NCBI GenBank assembly: GCA_012960755.1
Contig: DUAT01000119.1
Location: forward strand, 1-64,000
Direction: 5' to 3'
From: Gammaproteobacteria bacterium
GTDB taxonomy: Bacteria > Pseudomonadota > Gammaproteobacteria > Pseudomonadales > Azotimanducaceae_A
Length of the DNA: 64,000 nt
A program made the translations under genes and the position numbers. Position 1 is the first letter of the stretch. Each line of letters starts with the position of its first letter. Below are positions 1-8,603 of the stretch, piece by piece. Under the pieces are notes generated by a model. It saw only the letters and a list, made by a program, of their open reading frames with translations, did no database searches and had not been told where the DNA came from.

Positions 1-1181
1 GCCAGGTTTTCGATCAGCGTCCCGGTTCCCAGACCGCCACCACAGCACATGGAGATCAATCCGTATTGGCCACCGGTGCGTTGCAATTCGTGTACGGCCT
101 TTGTGATCAGAAAACAGCCGGTTGCACCCAGGGGATGTCCCAGGGAAATGGCGCCGCCATTGGGGTTTACTTTCGCCATGTCAGCACCGACGGTTTTGGC
201 CCATGCCAGTACGACTGCGGCGAATGCTTCATTTACTTCGAATACGTCAATATCGTCAATGCTCAGCCTCGTCTCTGCCAGCAACTTTTCTGTTGCGGGA
301 ATAGGCCCTTCGAGCATCAGTACAGGATCGCAGCCAACCAGAGCAGAAGCTTTGATTCGTGCCAGTGGCTTTAAGCCAAGCTCCGCCGCTTTCTCTGCAC
401 TCATCATCAATACCGCTGCACCCCCATCGGCAATTTGAGAGGATGTTCCTGCGGTATGGATGCCGTCTTCATGTGCGACGGGACGCAAACCTGCTAACGC
501 TTCAAGGCTTGACTCACGGGGTACTTCATCGAGGGCTACCCGAACTGTTTCCCCACTCCGCTCGAAATTCTGATCGACGACCGGTGCATCTATCTCAACA
601 ATTTGTGACTTAAATCTTCCTGCTGCAATTGCGGCAGCCGCGCGCTGTTGAGACTGTAGACCAAAGGCATCGGTGTCTGTGCGACTGATTCCGTACTTTT
701 CTGCAATGCGTTCGGCTCCCTCGAACTGGCTGGCAAATTCGTAGTGTTCAAAATAGCTTCTGGCGATGGGTTTCCCCATGGTCGGCTCTTTACCTACCGC
801 GTCGGAGCCGATGGGTAGTCGACTCATGTTTTCAACACCACAGGCGACGACGACGTCCGCCTGGCCTGCGGCGATCAAGCTGTGAGCTAGTGTCGTTGCG
901 TGTTGTGAGGAACCACACTGCGAATCTATAGTGATACAAGGTGTATCCTGGCTACCGCCATGCGCCAGCCAGGCTGTTCGCGTCACGTTCATCCCCTGTG
1001 CGGCAACTTTGTTGATACAGCCACCAACAACCTGATCGACAGTCGCTGAATCCAGTTTCTGTCGATCAAGCAACTGTTTAATTACATGCCCCAACACATC
1101 AGTGGGGTGTGCACCGCTCAAACGGCCCATTTTTTTCCCTACCGGGGAACGCACGGCATCGACGATAACGACTTCATTCAT
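1..1181 (-). CDS. acetyl-CoA C-acyltransferase (thiolase), 3' end cut by window edge
   Basis: Thiolase-family enzyme that would cleave a 3-ketoacyl-CoA with CoA at the end of a beta-oxidation turn, or run the reverse condensation. The frame opens at ATG 1181 and stays open to base 1, so about 393 codons are present and only the last few lie outside the window. The nucleophile is Cys89 in SQCGSSQ. Near the C-terminus are the GHPLGATG histidine motif and CCGGGLGTG with the second catalytic Cys, so the enzyme looks complete. It is third in a leftward group (PPOX protein, EthD protein, thiolase), 99 bp below the EthD gene. Chain-length preference cannot be told from sequence. Confidence 0.95.
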   Translation of the reverse strand, partial: MNEVVIVDAVRSPVGKKMGRLSGAHPTDVLGHVIKQLLDRQKLDSATVDQVVGGCINKVAAQGMNVTRTAWLAHGGSQDTPCITIDSQCGSSQHATTLAHSLIAAGQADVVVACGVENMSRLPIGSDAVGKEPTMGKPIARSYFEHYEFASQFEGAERIAEKYGISRTDTDAFGLQSQQRAAAAIAAGRFKSQIVEIDAPVVDQNFERSGETVRVALDEVPRESSLEALAGLRPVAHEDGIHTAGTSSQIADGGAAVLMMSAEKAAELGLKPLARIKASALVGCDPVLMLEGPIPATEKLLAETRLSIDDIDVFEVNEAFAAVVLAWAKTVGADMAKVNPNGGAISLGHPLGATGCFLITKAVHELQRTGGQYGLISMCCGGGLGTGTLIENL

Positions 1182-1280
1182 GGCTTTGGAGCTCCTGCTG
1201 TAACATATGTTTTTTTCGGGGACCTGAAGAGGGTTTCAGATATTTTTGGTCATCAGGCAGTAGATTCGCCATCGATGGTA

Positions 1281-1655
1281 TCATAAATGGGTATCTTTCG
1301 ATTCCACATCGGATTCGAATTCTTCAACCAGATAGGATCGCATCCGGGTGAGGTCAAACAGCTTCGCCTCATCTTCGGCAATCTCTTTTGCGATGTCGGG
1401 CTGCCTCAGCTTCTTTCCACAGGCTAGAAAACTCGCTTCGTCGGGATACCAGATTTCCAGCAGGACATCATACTCTGGTTCTGTCACATTGCCGGACCGG
1501 TCGGGCAGCGGGTTCAGGAAGCGCCGAACGTACCGGGACACGAATCCCGTGAGGTACTTTTCTCCTATTAACCGATGGTGTGATTCGTAGTAATTCCGAA
1601 ATTCTTCGGTGGACATACCGGGTCGCTTCTTCATTGGCATCACCAGCTTGATCAT
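1281..1655 (-). CDS. EthD-domain protein
   Basis: Small (124 aa) ferredoxin-like-fold protein of the EthD family. The family is named for a protein needed with a P450 for ethyl tert-butyl ether degradation, and members also occur as small cyclases or accessory proteins in polyketide and catabolic clusters. The start (MIKLVMPMKK) forms an ATGA overlap with the TGA of the upstream PPOX gene, which favours it over a longer frame that would begin at 1685. The pattern of an opening beta strand, a Pro-Gly-Met-Ser turn and EEFRNYYESHH in the first helix is typical. Translational coupling suggests it works with the PPOX protein and the thiolase below. The substrate is unknown. Confidence 0.8.
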   Translation of the reverse strand: MIKLVMPMKKRPGMSTEEFRNYYESHHRLIGEKYLTGFVSRYVRRFLNPLPDRSGNVTEPEYDVLLEIWYPDEASFLACGKKLRQPDIAKEIAEDEAKLFDLTRMRSYLVEEFESDVESKDTHL

Positions 1656-2062
1656 GCTGTTTCTCCAGAACTCCAGCCGTACCAACGCTGTGGCCGTAAC
1701 GTTATGAATTGCTGACCAAGGTGGCCATCTCCGGCGACGATTTTCTCAGCTGCTTTGGCACCACGGTAATGAGTGTGGAGCCTTAATCGCCATTCTCTGG
1801 TGGCTGTGCTTCCGAGTTCGCAAGGACCCTCAGCCGTCACATGGAATGCTCCATTTCCTCGCCTATCGACGCAGAGTGCGGCCCTGCCATTGAGCTCGAT
1901 GTGGCGCATCTTCGCTGAGTTGGTTCCGCCAATGATTTCAAACACATCCCCCGTCCACAGATACCAGACCGGTACCGCGTGGGGGCGACCTTTTGCGTCG
2001 ACCGTCGCGAGGACTGCAGTATTGGGTTGGCTGAGAAACTGGTCTCGTTGATCGGTGTTCAC
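1652..2062 (-). CDS. PPOX-class flavin/F420-binding protein
   Basis: 136-aa split-barrel protein of the pyridoxamine 5'-phosphate oxidase-like family. These bind FMN or F420 and act as small reductases or oxidases. Visible family features are the N-terminal strand pair (AVLATVDAKGRPHAVPVWYLW), the KMRHIELNGRAALCVD segment and the C-terminal tryptophan-rich QRWYGW strand. It is the first gene of a leftward unit and overlaps the EthD gene by four bases. Two LLM-class oxidoreductases nearby (2301 and 4550) belong to families that often use F420, so F420 chemistry is possible here, but the sequence does not settle FMN versus F420. Confidence 0.75.
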   Translation of the reverse strand: MNTDQRDQFLSQPNTAVLATVDAKGRPHAVPVWYLWTGDVFEIIGGTNSAKMRHIELNGRAALCVDRRGNGAFHVTAEGPCELGSTATREWRLRLHTHYRGAKAAEKIVAGDGHLGQQFITLRPQRWYGWSSGETA

Positions 2063-2149
2063 GGGCGTACTCCGGAGATTGTGGTTGATATCTCTGTGTT
2101 GTAGTAGACCATAAAGTTCTCACTAAAACACCGAGGTATCAATGCCATG

Positions 2150-2240
2150 TCGTTTTTTGATCTCAGGTTGACTGCTTCGCCCATGGCCAACCCGGGCAAG
2201 AAACTAAACCTTGCATCCGTGACCCGGGCATCGGGATGAA
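2150..2240 (-). pseudogene. possible relic of an alpha/beta-hydrolase C-terminus
   Basis: The gap 2063-2300 contains no gene. On the minus strand this stretch can be read as FSFLPG followed, after one missing base, by VGH. That resembles the SFLPGVGHWW segment carrying the catalytic His of the intact hydrolase at 7729-8475, and DNA similarity over about 40 bp (2176-2217 against 7793-7834) supports the idea. No upstream catalytic region and no open frame remain. The similarity is short, so this is tentative. Confidence 0.25.
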
Positions 2241-2300
2241 AGCTCAGGTAGAATTGTGTCTAATCAGAGGTTCCTCAAATAGTCATTTGGATAAAAAAAA

Positions 2301-3293
2301 GTGGTAGATAAAACTCCCCTCGGCATTACGTTCGGCAGTCTTGGCATCCTTGGACCAAAAGCCATCACTGATGTTGCTGTTAAAGCCCAAACCATGGGTT
2401 ACAAATCTATATGGACAGTTGAAGCAACGGGCACTGATGCGCTGACCCTTCTTGGGGCCGTTAGCCATGCGGCGCCAAAGCTGGATCTGGGTACAGGTAT
2501 CATTCCGATTCAACTCAGAACGCCAGCCTTAGCTGCGATGTCGGCAGCGACGTTACAGGCACTCAGCCCGGACGTGGACATTTGGTTAGGGGTTGGCGTT
2601 TCCGCTCCCGGCATCCTGAGGCAACATGGGATACCAGCAGATAACAAACCCATTGGTATGATGCGCGAATATGTAGCGCTCTTGCGGGAGTGCCTCTCTG
2701 GCGAGCCGGTGACATTTGAAGGCGACTATTTTCAGACCAAACGATTTCGGCTTGGAATGCGTTTGGGCGAGCGCAAGCCAAAGATAGTGATGGCAGCACT
2801 GAACCCTCAAATGTTAAAGCTGGCTGGCGAGATTGCTGATGGCGTATTGCTTAATTACCTACCGGCTTCTCATGTTGACAATTCCATCCAACAGGTACGA
2901 AAAGGCGGCAATGCGAAAATATTTGCTTACGTACATGCGTCAGTAACCGAATTCGAACGTGGTGCGAGGTCAGCCAGGAAAGACCTTTTTAACTACGCCA
3001 TGGCGGATGGCTACGCAAAAATGTTTTCAGATGCAGGGTTCAGCGCAGAAGTCGAAACACTACGGGCCAAACAATCGGAAAGAGACAGGGATGGTGCTCT
3101 CGCAGCAATTTCTGATCGAATGGTTCAGGCTATCGACTTCGTAGGTTCAAAAGACCAGGTGACGGATTTTGTCCATTCCTACATTGACGCAGGGGTTGAG
3201 CACCCGATCTTGATGCCAATGCCCTGGGGAGATGATCGTGCCGCGGTGGTAAATGACACCATGGAAGCGGCTGTCGCAGCCATCACGAATTGA
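2301..3293 (+). CDS. LLM-class (luciferase-like) flavin-dependent oxidoreductase
   Basis: 330-aa TIM-barrel protein of the luciferase-like monooxygenase superfamily, which uses FMNH2 or F420. Family marks are the N-terminal strand TPLGITFGSLG, the segment LDLGTGIIPIQLRTPALAAM, WLGVGVSAPG, and the late PHIVMAA-like KPKIVMAALNPQML strand before the flavin-phosphate region. The start is GTG 2301 preceded by an A-run; no in-frame ATG lies nearby and the Shine-Dalgarno match is poor. Its 3' end overlaps the convergent CoA-transferase by 11 bp. A role in oxidising a catabolic intermediate is inferred from the surrounding CoA genes; the substrate is unknown. Confidence 0.85.
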   Translation: MVDKTPLGITFGSLGILGPKAITDVAVKAQTMGYKSIWTVEATGTDALTLLGAVSHAAPKLDLGTGIIPIQLRTPALAAMSAATLQALSPDVDIWLGVGVSAPGILRQHGIPADNKPIGMMREYVALLRECLSGEPVTFEGDYFQTKRFRLGMRLGERKPKIVMAALNPQMLKLAGEIADGVLLNYLPASHVDNSIQQVRKGGNAKIFAYVHASVTEFERGARSARKDLFNYAMADGYAKMFSDAGFSAEVETLRAKQSERDRDGALAAISDRMVQAIDFVGSKDQVTDFVHSYIDAGVEHPILMPMPWGDDRAAVVNDTMEAAVAAITN

Positions 3294-4530
3294 AATCCTC
3301 GGGTCTGGTGATCCCAAATTCATCAAACACTTCGTCTCTGTGTTCGTCGAACAGGGGAGGCGCCTGATAGAATCCAGTAGTGGTATTTGAAAATTTCATT
3401 GGATTACCGCCGATGGCCACCTCAGGGTTGTCGCCCGGCGGTCTAAATTTATCGACCATGTTCCTTGCGCTTATATGCGGATCCCTGAAAATTTCCTCCA
3501 TGTTCTGGGCTGGTCCGACGGGCACTTTGCCGCCCAGGGCTTCGAATACTTCCTGTTTGGATATTGAACCGGTCCATTGGCTGATCTGCTGTTCTGCATA
3601 TTCCTGGTTGCGTACCCGTGCACCATTGCTTCTGGTTCTTTCATCCGTAACGAGATCAGGACGTGCCATGGCATCACATAAGTTTCGCCAGTGATTAGGC
3701 TGAGGGGCTGCAATCGCCACCTTGCCGTCTTTGGTCGGGAAAAGGCCGAATGGAACAAGGCTAGTCGCCCTGCTGTTTTTTCGAGGAGCATTTTTTGTAA
3801 CTTTTTTTGCAACCTTTTTTTTTGCAACATAGTTCGTAAAACCATATGCCGCGACATTGGTTCGCATTAACGTGAAAACGCTGTCGTACATCGCTACATC
3901 AAAAAACTGGCCCCGGCCAGAAAGTCTGGCGTGGTGAATCGCCGCCACAAGTCCCAGTGCCATCAGAGTCCCGGGGTAAACATCTGCAACAGCAGGGCTG
4001 ACAAGATCATCGTTGGCGTCAACCAGCCCCCCCATTGCCTGAGCGGCAACATCAAGGCAAGGCCACTCTGCATAGGGGCTCGTACCTGTCCTGGGATCGC
4101 CAAACCCTCGTACTGCACCGTATACGATGGCAGGATTCCTTTTCGAGATGACCTCATAACCCAGACCCAGGCGGTCCATGACACCACTGCGCATATTTTC
4201 AACAATCGCGTCTGCCTTCTCACATAGCTGCAGCAGCACCTGCCTGTCATCGTCTGATTTAAAGTCCAGACTAATGCTCCGCTTGTTTCGATTAACAGCG
4301 GCAAAAGGTGCACCATAATCCATACCCGCCTGGTCTGGTCCGGATGCATGTGCATAGTCGGGGAGAAAAGGTGGTAACGGTCTGAAACTGTCGCCTTGTG
4401 GAGGTTCTATCTTGATGACATTGGCGCCGAGGTCTGCTAACAGCGCAGTACCAAATGGACCCGACAAAGCCTGGGTGCAATCAATTATCGTGATATCCTG
4501 CAATGGACCACTACGCTTCAGACCTTCCAT
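3283..4530 (-). CDS. CoA-transferase family III (CaiB/BaiF)
   Basis: 415-aa formyl-CoA transferase-type enzyme that moves CoA between carboxylic acids, typically to activate a catabolic substrate. Seen: the N-terminal CoA-binding region LLADLGANVIKIEPPQGD, the VNRNKRSISLD strand, and the candidate catalytic Asp183 in AVADVYPG. An unusual feature is a lysine-rich stretch at residues 237-252 (AKKKVAKKVTK followed by NAPRK) between two conserved segments; the DNA there is A-rich with repeated AAAAAAG-type runs. It may be an expanded surface loop. The gene lies just below an LLM oxidoreductase gene (19-bp gap), and the PhyH gene precedes that, giving a leftward three-gene unit. Confidence 0.9.
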   Translation of the reverse strand: MEGLKRSGPLQDITIIDCTQALSGPFGTALLADLGANVIKIEPPQGDSFRPLPPFLPDYAHASGPDQAGMDYGAPFAAVNRNKRSISLDFKSDDDRQVLLQLCEKADAIVENMRSGVMDRLGLGYEVISKRNPAIVYGAVRGFGDPRTGTSPYAEWPCLDVAAQAMGGLVDANDDLVSPAVADVYPGTLMALGLVAAIHHARLSGRGQFFDVAMYDSVFTLMRTNVAAYGFTNYVAKKKVAKKVTKNAPRKNSRATSLVPFGLFPTKDGKVAIAAPQPNHWRNLCDAMARPDLVTDERTRSNGARVRNQEYAEQQISQWTGSISKQEVFEALGGKVPVGPAQNMEEIFRDPHISARNMVDKFRPPGDNPEVAIGGNPMKFSNTTTGFYQAPPLFDEHRDEVFDEFGITRPEDFNS

Positions 4531-4549
4531 ATCTCCTCCTATTTCCTAG

Positions 4550-5467
4550 TTAAGTTCTGTTCAATTCAGGTTTAATCGTCTCATAGATTTCGGCCAGATG
4601 CTCAAGCATGGCATCAACACTTCGGTGGCCTGCTTGAAAAATTGGAACGGTGTTAATGGAGGTCCAATCAAACCCAAGGTCCCGCAACTCTACCAACCTG
4701 TCCCGCAATCTCGCAGGTTGACTGTAAAAAAATTTTTCGTCTTCGCCTCGCGCAGGGGTAAGTGACAACTGCATACTGATAGCGGCAGGGTCGCGGCCCG
4801 CTGCCTCCGCGTACCCGCGGATTTTTTGCATGAGGTTTCGCGCTGTCGCGTCATCTTTTACAAACTGACCCATCCAACCATCTCCCAACTCACCGGCTCT
4901 TCGCAGTGTTTGCGAAACCGCACCACCAATCCAGATTGGAATATTCCTCCCCTGTATTGGTTTGGGTTCCATCGCCATCGCGTCAGCATGATAAAAGTCG
5001 CCATCAATATCAATGCGCTCATCTCCCCAGTAACTGCGCAAAAGGTTGATCGCTTCATCCATTCTTGCGCCTCGGTTGTGAAAATCCTCTTCGAGTGCAA
5101 CATACTCGGATTCCTGCCAGCCAACACCGATGCCCAGACGAACTCTACCACCTGACAGGGTATCTAATGTGCTCACCTGTTTAGCAACCAGCGCGGGTTG
5201 GCGTTGGGGTAAGACAAGTACGCCTGTTCCCAGGCCAATTGTTTCCGTCACCGCCGCCGCGTACGAGAGTGTCATCAATGCTTCCATAATGGGCATTTTG
5301 CTGGGATAAAACGGCGCTTTCCGACTTATCGTCGGATACCCCATCAGCACGTGATCAAACATATCCAACTGATCGTACCCGATGGATTCAATCCCCCTGA
5401 TCAGCCTTGTCACAGCCTGCGGGCCCTCTCGATACACAACGCTTGGAAAAACCACACTGACCTTCAT
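4550..5467 (-). CDS. LLM-class F420-dependent-type oxidoreductase
   Basis: 305-aa luciferase-like protein, closest in pattern to the probable F420-dependent oxidoreductase subgroup found widely in actinobacteria and marine proteobacteria. Seen: FDHV near residue 37, IGLGTGVLVLPQRQPALVAKQ, DTLSGGRVRLGIGVGWQESEY (flavin-binding barrel strands) and PIWIGG. This is a different branch from the LLM protein at 2301, so the two are not recent duplicates. It lies between a CoA-transferase (19-bp gap) and a PhyH-type dioxygenase (26-bp gap), all leftward, suggesting one transcript. No F420 biosynthesis genes are in the window, so cofactor use is inferred. Confidence 0.88.
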   Translation of the reverse strand: MKVSVVFPSVVYREGPQAVTRLIRGIESIGYDQLDMFDHVLMGYPTISRKAPFYPSKMPIMEALMTLSYAAAVTETIGLGTGVLVLPQRQPALVAKQVSTLDTLSGGRVRLGIGVGWQESEYVALEEDFHNRGARMDEAINLLRSYWGDERIDIDGDFYHADAMAMEPKPIQGRNIPIWIGGAVSQTLRRAGELGDGWMGQFVKDDATARNLMQKIRGYAEAAGRDPAAISMQLSLTPARGEDEKFFYSQPARLRDRLVELRDLGFDWTSINTVPIFQAGHRSVDAMLEHLAEIYETIKPELNRT

Positions 5468-5493
5468 CCGAATCTACCACCCTTCATACTCAA

Positions 5494-6243
5494 TTAACGC
5501 TCGTAAAAGTCCGCCCCATGTCTGCCGGTCACACCATCTGTCATTCTTAGTAGCTGTTTCTGGCGTTCCGTCAGCAACTCATACCATGCTTCCGGAAACT
5601 GGTCGTGTGGATCACACTGAAACCGCATCCATTGTCCAATACGATAGTGCCCGAACATCGCGACACGGCCTGTGGAGCTTTTATTTTCGCCACCGCCATG
5701 CCATGTCTGGCCATTGATGATAATGACACTACCGGCAGAAGCGATAGCCGGTATCTCGAATTTAACATCAAACCCGGCTGGTGGTTCCTGCAGATGACTC
5801 TGATGGCTTCCCGGGACCACGCGAGTAGCACCGTTGTCCAGGGTGAAATCCTGTAGTGGCCAGATAGTGTTCATCATCACGGGTGCTTCTTTACCGTAAC
5901 GATGCAGACTTAATGGAATATCGCTATGAAGAATCTGGCTGCTATCTCCTGGCCTGACTATTCTTGCGTTCAAGCTACCCAGAATGAGATCATGCCCCAT
6001 GATGGCTTCGATATAAGGCAGGACCTTGTTGTGGTCAATAACGTTGAAGAACATGGGGTCCAGGTTGACAAGGTTAGCAAGGTGCCTCGCCACGCCTCGG
6101 TGTCGGGTTTCTACTCCAATACGTTCTTCTGTCTTTACGACGAACTCACGAATTTGCTTTAACTGGTTGCCCGGTAGCACATTCTCTATGATCGTGAATC
6201 CGAATATTTGAAGTTCATGAAGTTTCTGTTCGAGTGCATCCAT
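5494..6243 (-). CDS. phytanoyl-CoA dioxygenase (PhyH) family protein
   Basis: 249-aa Fe(II)/2-oxoglutarate-dependent dioxygenase. The iron triad is visible as His106 and Asp108 (LHSDIP) and His182 (TWHGGG); Arg193 (TGRVAM) stands where the family binds 2-oxoglutarate. The length is normal for the family. Such enzymes hydroxylate the alpha carbon of branched acyl-CoAs or other small molecules. As first gene of a leftward unit with an LLM oxidoreductase and a CoA-transferase it may open degradation of a branched or cyclic acid. It diverges from an MFS carrier across a short promoter region with a triple repeat (6328-6369). Confidence 0.9.
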   Translation of the reverse strand: MDALEQKLHELQIFGFTIIENVLPGNQLKQIREFVVKTEERIGVETRHRGVARHLANLVNLDPMFFNVIDHNKVLPYIEAIMGHDLILGSLNARIVRPGDSSQILHSDIPLSLHRYGKEAPVMMNTIWPLQDFTLDNGATRVVPGSHQSHLQEPPAGFDVKFEIPAIASAGSVIIINGQTWHGGGENKSSTGRVAMFGHYRIGQWMRFQCDPHDQFPEAWYELLTERQKQLLRMTDGVTGRHGADFYER

Positions 6244-6327
6244 TTCAGATAATGCTTGCGAGGTGATTTTCGAAAATTTCCATACTGTCTTTGCCCCGGT
6301 TTAGTTAAGTTAGTCTTCACTGGCCCC

Positions 6328-6369
6328 AAACATGCGACTGTAAACATGCGACCGTAAACATGGTACGCT
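6328..6369. repeat. three tandem 14-bp units upstream of the MFS gene
   Basis: Three consecutive 14-bp units start AAACATG (6328, 6342, 6356). The first two differ by one base and the third is more diverged. They fill the space just before the GTG start of the MFS gene and lie in the divergent promoter region with the PhyH gene. They could be iterated regulator sites or simple slippage; nothing further can be said from sequence. Confidence 0.6.
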
Positions 6370-6378
6370 CATTTTCCA

Positions 6379-7662
6379 GTGTTTGAAAAGAAAGAGCCCT
6401 TGATTACAGACGCTCGTGATGAACCTGGCAGGATGTTTACCCAGGGTTGGTTAATCGTTGGGTTTACTGCGACAGCGCAGTTCTTCAGTGTGGGTGTTGG
6501 TTACTACACATTTGGCGTGTACCTGAAGCCGTTGACTGAAGCACTGGATGCAAATCGCTTCTTGATATCACTGGGCCTCTCGATACAAACGGTACTGATG
6601 GCACTCCTGAGTCCACTAGCTGGGCGCCTGGTGACTGAATACCCAGTTCGCCACGTGATGGCCGTGGGTGTATGCGTCATGTCAATCGGCCTGGTTATCT
6701 GTTCACAAGCAACCAGCCTTTGGCATATTTACTTTGGGTTCGGCGTGGTTATCTCGGTCGGGGTTGTCTTTCTTGGCAATATTCCCTGTAACCTGATGTT
6801 GGCGAACTGGTTTGTGCGTCGTCGTGGCATGGCCCTGGGAATCTCCCAGGCAGGCATCACTATTTCGGGCGTGCTGCTGGTGCCACTCGCTACTTATATT
6901 GTTGTGAACTACGGATGGCGAACCTCGTTTCTTGTATTTGCCATCGCCACTCCCGTTTGCCTGCTGCCTCTTATCTGGAAATTTGCCATCCGTGCGCCAG
7001 GGGATATCGGTCTGTATCCGGATGGTGATACAAAGCCAACGGCCCAGGCTGATGGCAGCCAGGCTTCGGTGTGGAATTTCTCCCGTGCGGTTCGTGAGCG
7101 TGATATCTGGCTGATTAGCCTCATTGCAGGACCTTGTTACATGGCCGTTGCTGCCATCGTCATTGCTTTGCCTTCACATGGAACGGACCTCGGTCTGTCA
7201 CCTATGGAGGCGTCAACTGCAGTACTTGTTACCACTCTTTTTGGCGCCATCGCGAAACCTATGGCAGGGACATTATCCGATTACATGTCGAAGCGGCTGG
7301 TTGTGGGTATTGCGATTGGCCTGCAGTTTATTGCAACAGCACTGCTGCTAATCGCGACAGATCTTTTTATGCTATGTGTTGCCGGTGCATTCTTTGGTCT
7401 CGGTTATGGAGGCATTGCACCGCTATGGTCACTGCTGCTGGCGGAGCGATTTGGGCTGGCGAATTTTGCGAAAGTGATGGGTCTGGCTATGCCGCTGACA
7501 ATGCCTTTCAGTCTGGTTGGCTTACCCCTGACAACCCTTGTCTTCGAGTTAACAGGCAGCTACAAACCGGCGTTCGCTTGCCTCTTTATAAGTTACGGTG
7601 TCGCTGCTCTGAGCGTCTGGTTGTTGCGCATGCCAGAAACTGGTGAGTCGCCTATTGATTAA
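6379..7662 (+). CDS. MFS transporter
   Basis: 427-aa major facilitator superfamily permease with 12 predicted membrane helices and a long central loop around residues 205-235. It resembles the monocarboxylate/oxalate-formate-antiporter-like group: QFFSVGVGYYTFGVYLKPL in helix 1, a PLAGRLVTEYP loop 2-3 motif and an RRRGMALGISQAG segment at helix 5. The chosen start is GTG 6379 (MFEKKEPL). The nearest ATG upstream (6360) is out of frame. Divergent from the PhyH/LLM/CoA-transferase unit, it is a reasonable candidate for importing that pathway's acid substrate; this is inference. Confidence 0.9.
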   Translation: MFEKKEPLITDARDEPGRMFTQGWLIVGFTATAQFFSVGVGYYTFGVYLKPLTEALDANRFLISLGLSIQTVLMALLSPLAGRLVTEYPVRHVMAVGVCVMSIGLVICSQATSLWHIYFGFGVVISVGVVFLGNIPCNLMLANWFVRRRGMALGISQAGITISGVLLVPLATYIVVNYGWRTSFLVFAIATPVCLLPLIWKFAIRAPGDIGLYPDGDTKPTAQADGSQASVWNFSRAVRERDIWLISLIAGPCYMAVAAIVIALPSHGTDLGLSPMEASTAVLVTTLFGAIAKPMAGTLSDYMSKRLVVGIAIGLQFIATALLLIATDLFMLCVAGAFFGLGYGGIAPLWSLLLAERFGLANFAKVMGLAMPLTMPFSLVGLPLTTLVFELTGSYKPAFACLFISYGVAALSVWLLRMPETGESPID

Positions 7663-7728
7663 AATGGGGACAGATTGAAGCTCCCCGAATATTGCTATTG
7701 TGTCCTGGTCAGACCGGTCCACATAAGA

Positions 7729-8475
7729 CTATTCGATTGAAGACCAAAAGCCATTCAGTGCTTCAGCGCCTGATGCAGGGTTTTGCATCATCCACCAATG
7801 GCCAACCCCGGGTAGAAAGCTGACGCTGGCGCCAGCGCGTTCTGCGGTATCACGAGCCATCGCTTCGGTACCAACATAGTCGTCCAGTTCCGCTATGATC
7901 ACATGACCGGGCCGTTTTCTCATCACAGACAAATCAGATCCAAGTTCGCGAATAGCCGGTTGCGCAGCATCTCGATAGAGCGCCAGAATACACCGACCCA
8001 TTTCTTCGTTTCCGGCTGCGGCAACCTTCGCCGCAATGTCGCTGGTCATACCAAGACCGACGAACATGGCTGTTCTCTCTGACAGCGGCGCACCAATCAT
8101 ACCTGCAACCAATTCTTCTCCGACCCCTTCAGTCTGCCAACCCTGAGCCATATCATGCCATTCATAATCAGGGTGAAACAGGCCGCCAAGATCAATTACC
8201 CAGGAATTCAACAGATCCGGGCGCGTGAGTGCAACCCCTGCAACATGACCACCGCCCCAGTCATGACCAACAAGATCTACTGGTTCACCAATAGCGTCCA
8301 GCTCGCCAACGAGCCAGTTCAAATATTCAACCCGAGTAGCACCCCAGCCATCTGGTGTCGGAGCACCAAAGCCTGGCGGAGATAGTGTAATAACATCATC
8401 GCGGCTGAGTTTCGGAATGAGTAAATCCCAAATATCTGCTGTTTCTGGATTTCCATGAACAAATACTGCTGGCAT
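7729..8475 (-). CDS. alpha/beta hydrolase, haloalkane dehalogenase/epoxide hydrolase type
   Basis: 248-aa alpha/beta-fold hydrolase whose nucleophile elbow is GHDWGG with Asp72 rather than Ser, as in haloalkane dehalogenases and epoxide hydrolases. HGNP at 7-10 supplies the oxyanion/HGxP motif; the general base is His226 in GVGHWW, and Asp198 or Asp199 is a candidate acid. The cap region (about 105-165) is short. Dehalogenase versus epoxide hydrolase cannot be decided: the halide-binding pair is not obvious. A diverged DNA match to its C-terminal region occurs at 2150-2240. It stands alone, leftward, between the MFS gene and a MaoC-like gene. Confidence 0.85.
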   Translation of the reverse strand: MPAVFVHGNPETADIWDLLIPKLSRDDVITLSPPGFGAPTPDGWGATRVEYLNWLVGELDAIGEPVDLVGHDWGGGHVAGVALTRPDLLNSWVIDLGGLFHPDYEWHDMAQGWQTEGVGEELVAGMIGAPLSERTAMFVGLGMTSDIAAKVAAAGNEEMGRCILALYRDAAQPAIRELGSDLSVMRKRPGHVIIAELDDYVGTEAMARDTAERAGASVSFLPGVGHWWMMQNPASGAEALNGFWSSIE

Positions 8476-8603
8476 CGTCGCCTCCCTGAATGGACTGGAT
8501 GTGCTTGAAATATCATTAACTTCGCAAAATCTACTTTAGGTAAGGGCTCCGAGTAAAGTGCTTTGTTGCTTTGTTGCTTTGTTGCAAGCAGCCTGCAATT
8601 ACA

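Noticed and set aside
8559..8587. Three TTGCTTTG octamers as a CRISPR-like or phase-variable repeat
   Set aside because: Too short, contiguous and outside any coding frame. Treated as a simple tandem repeat.
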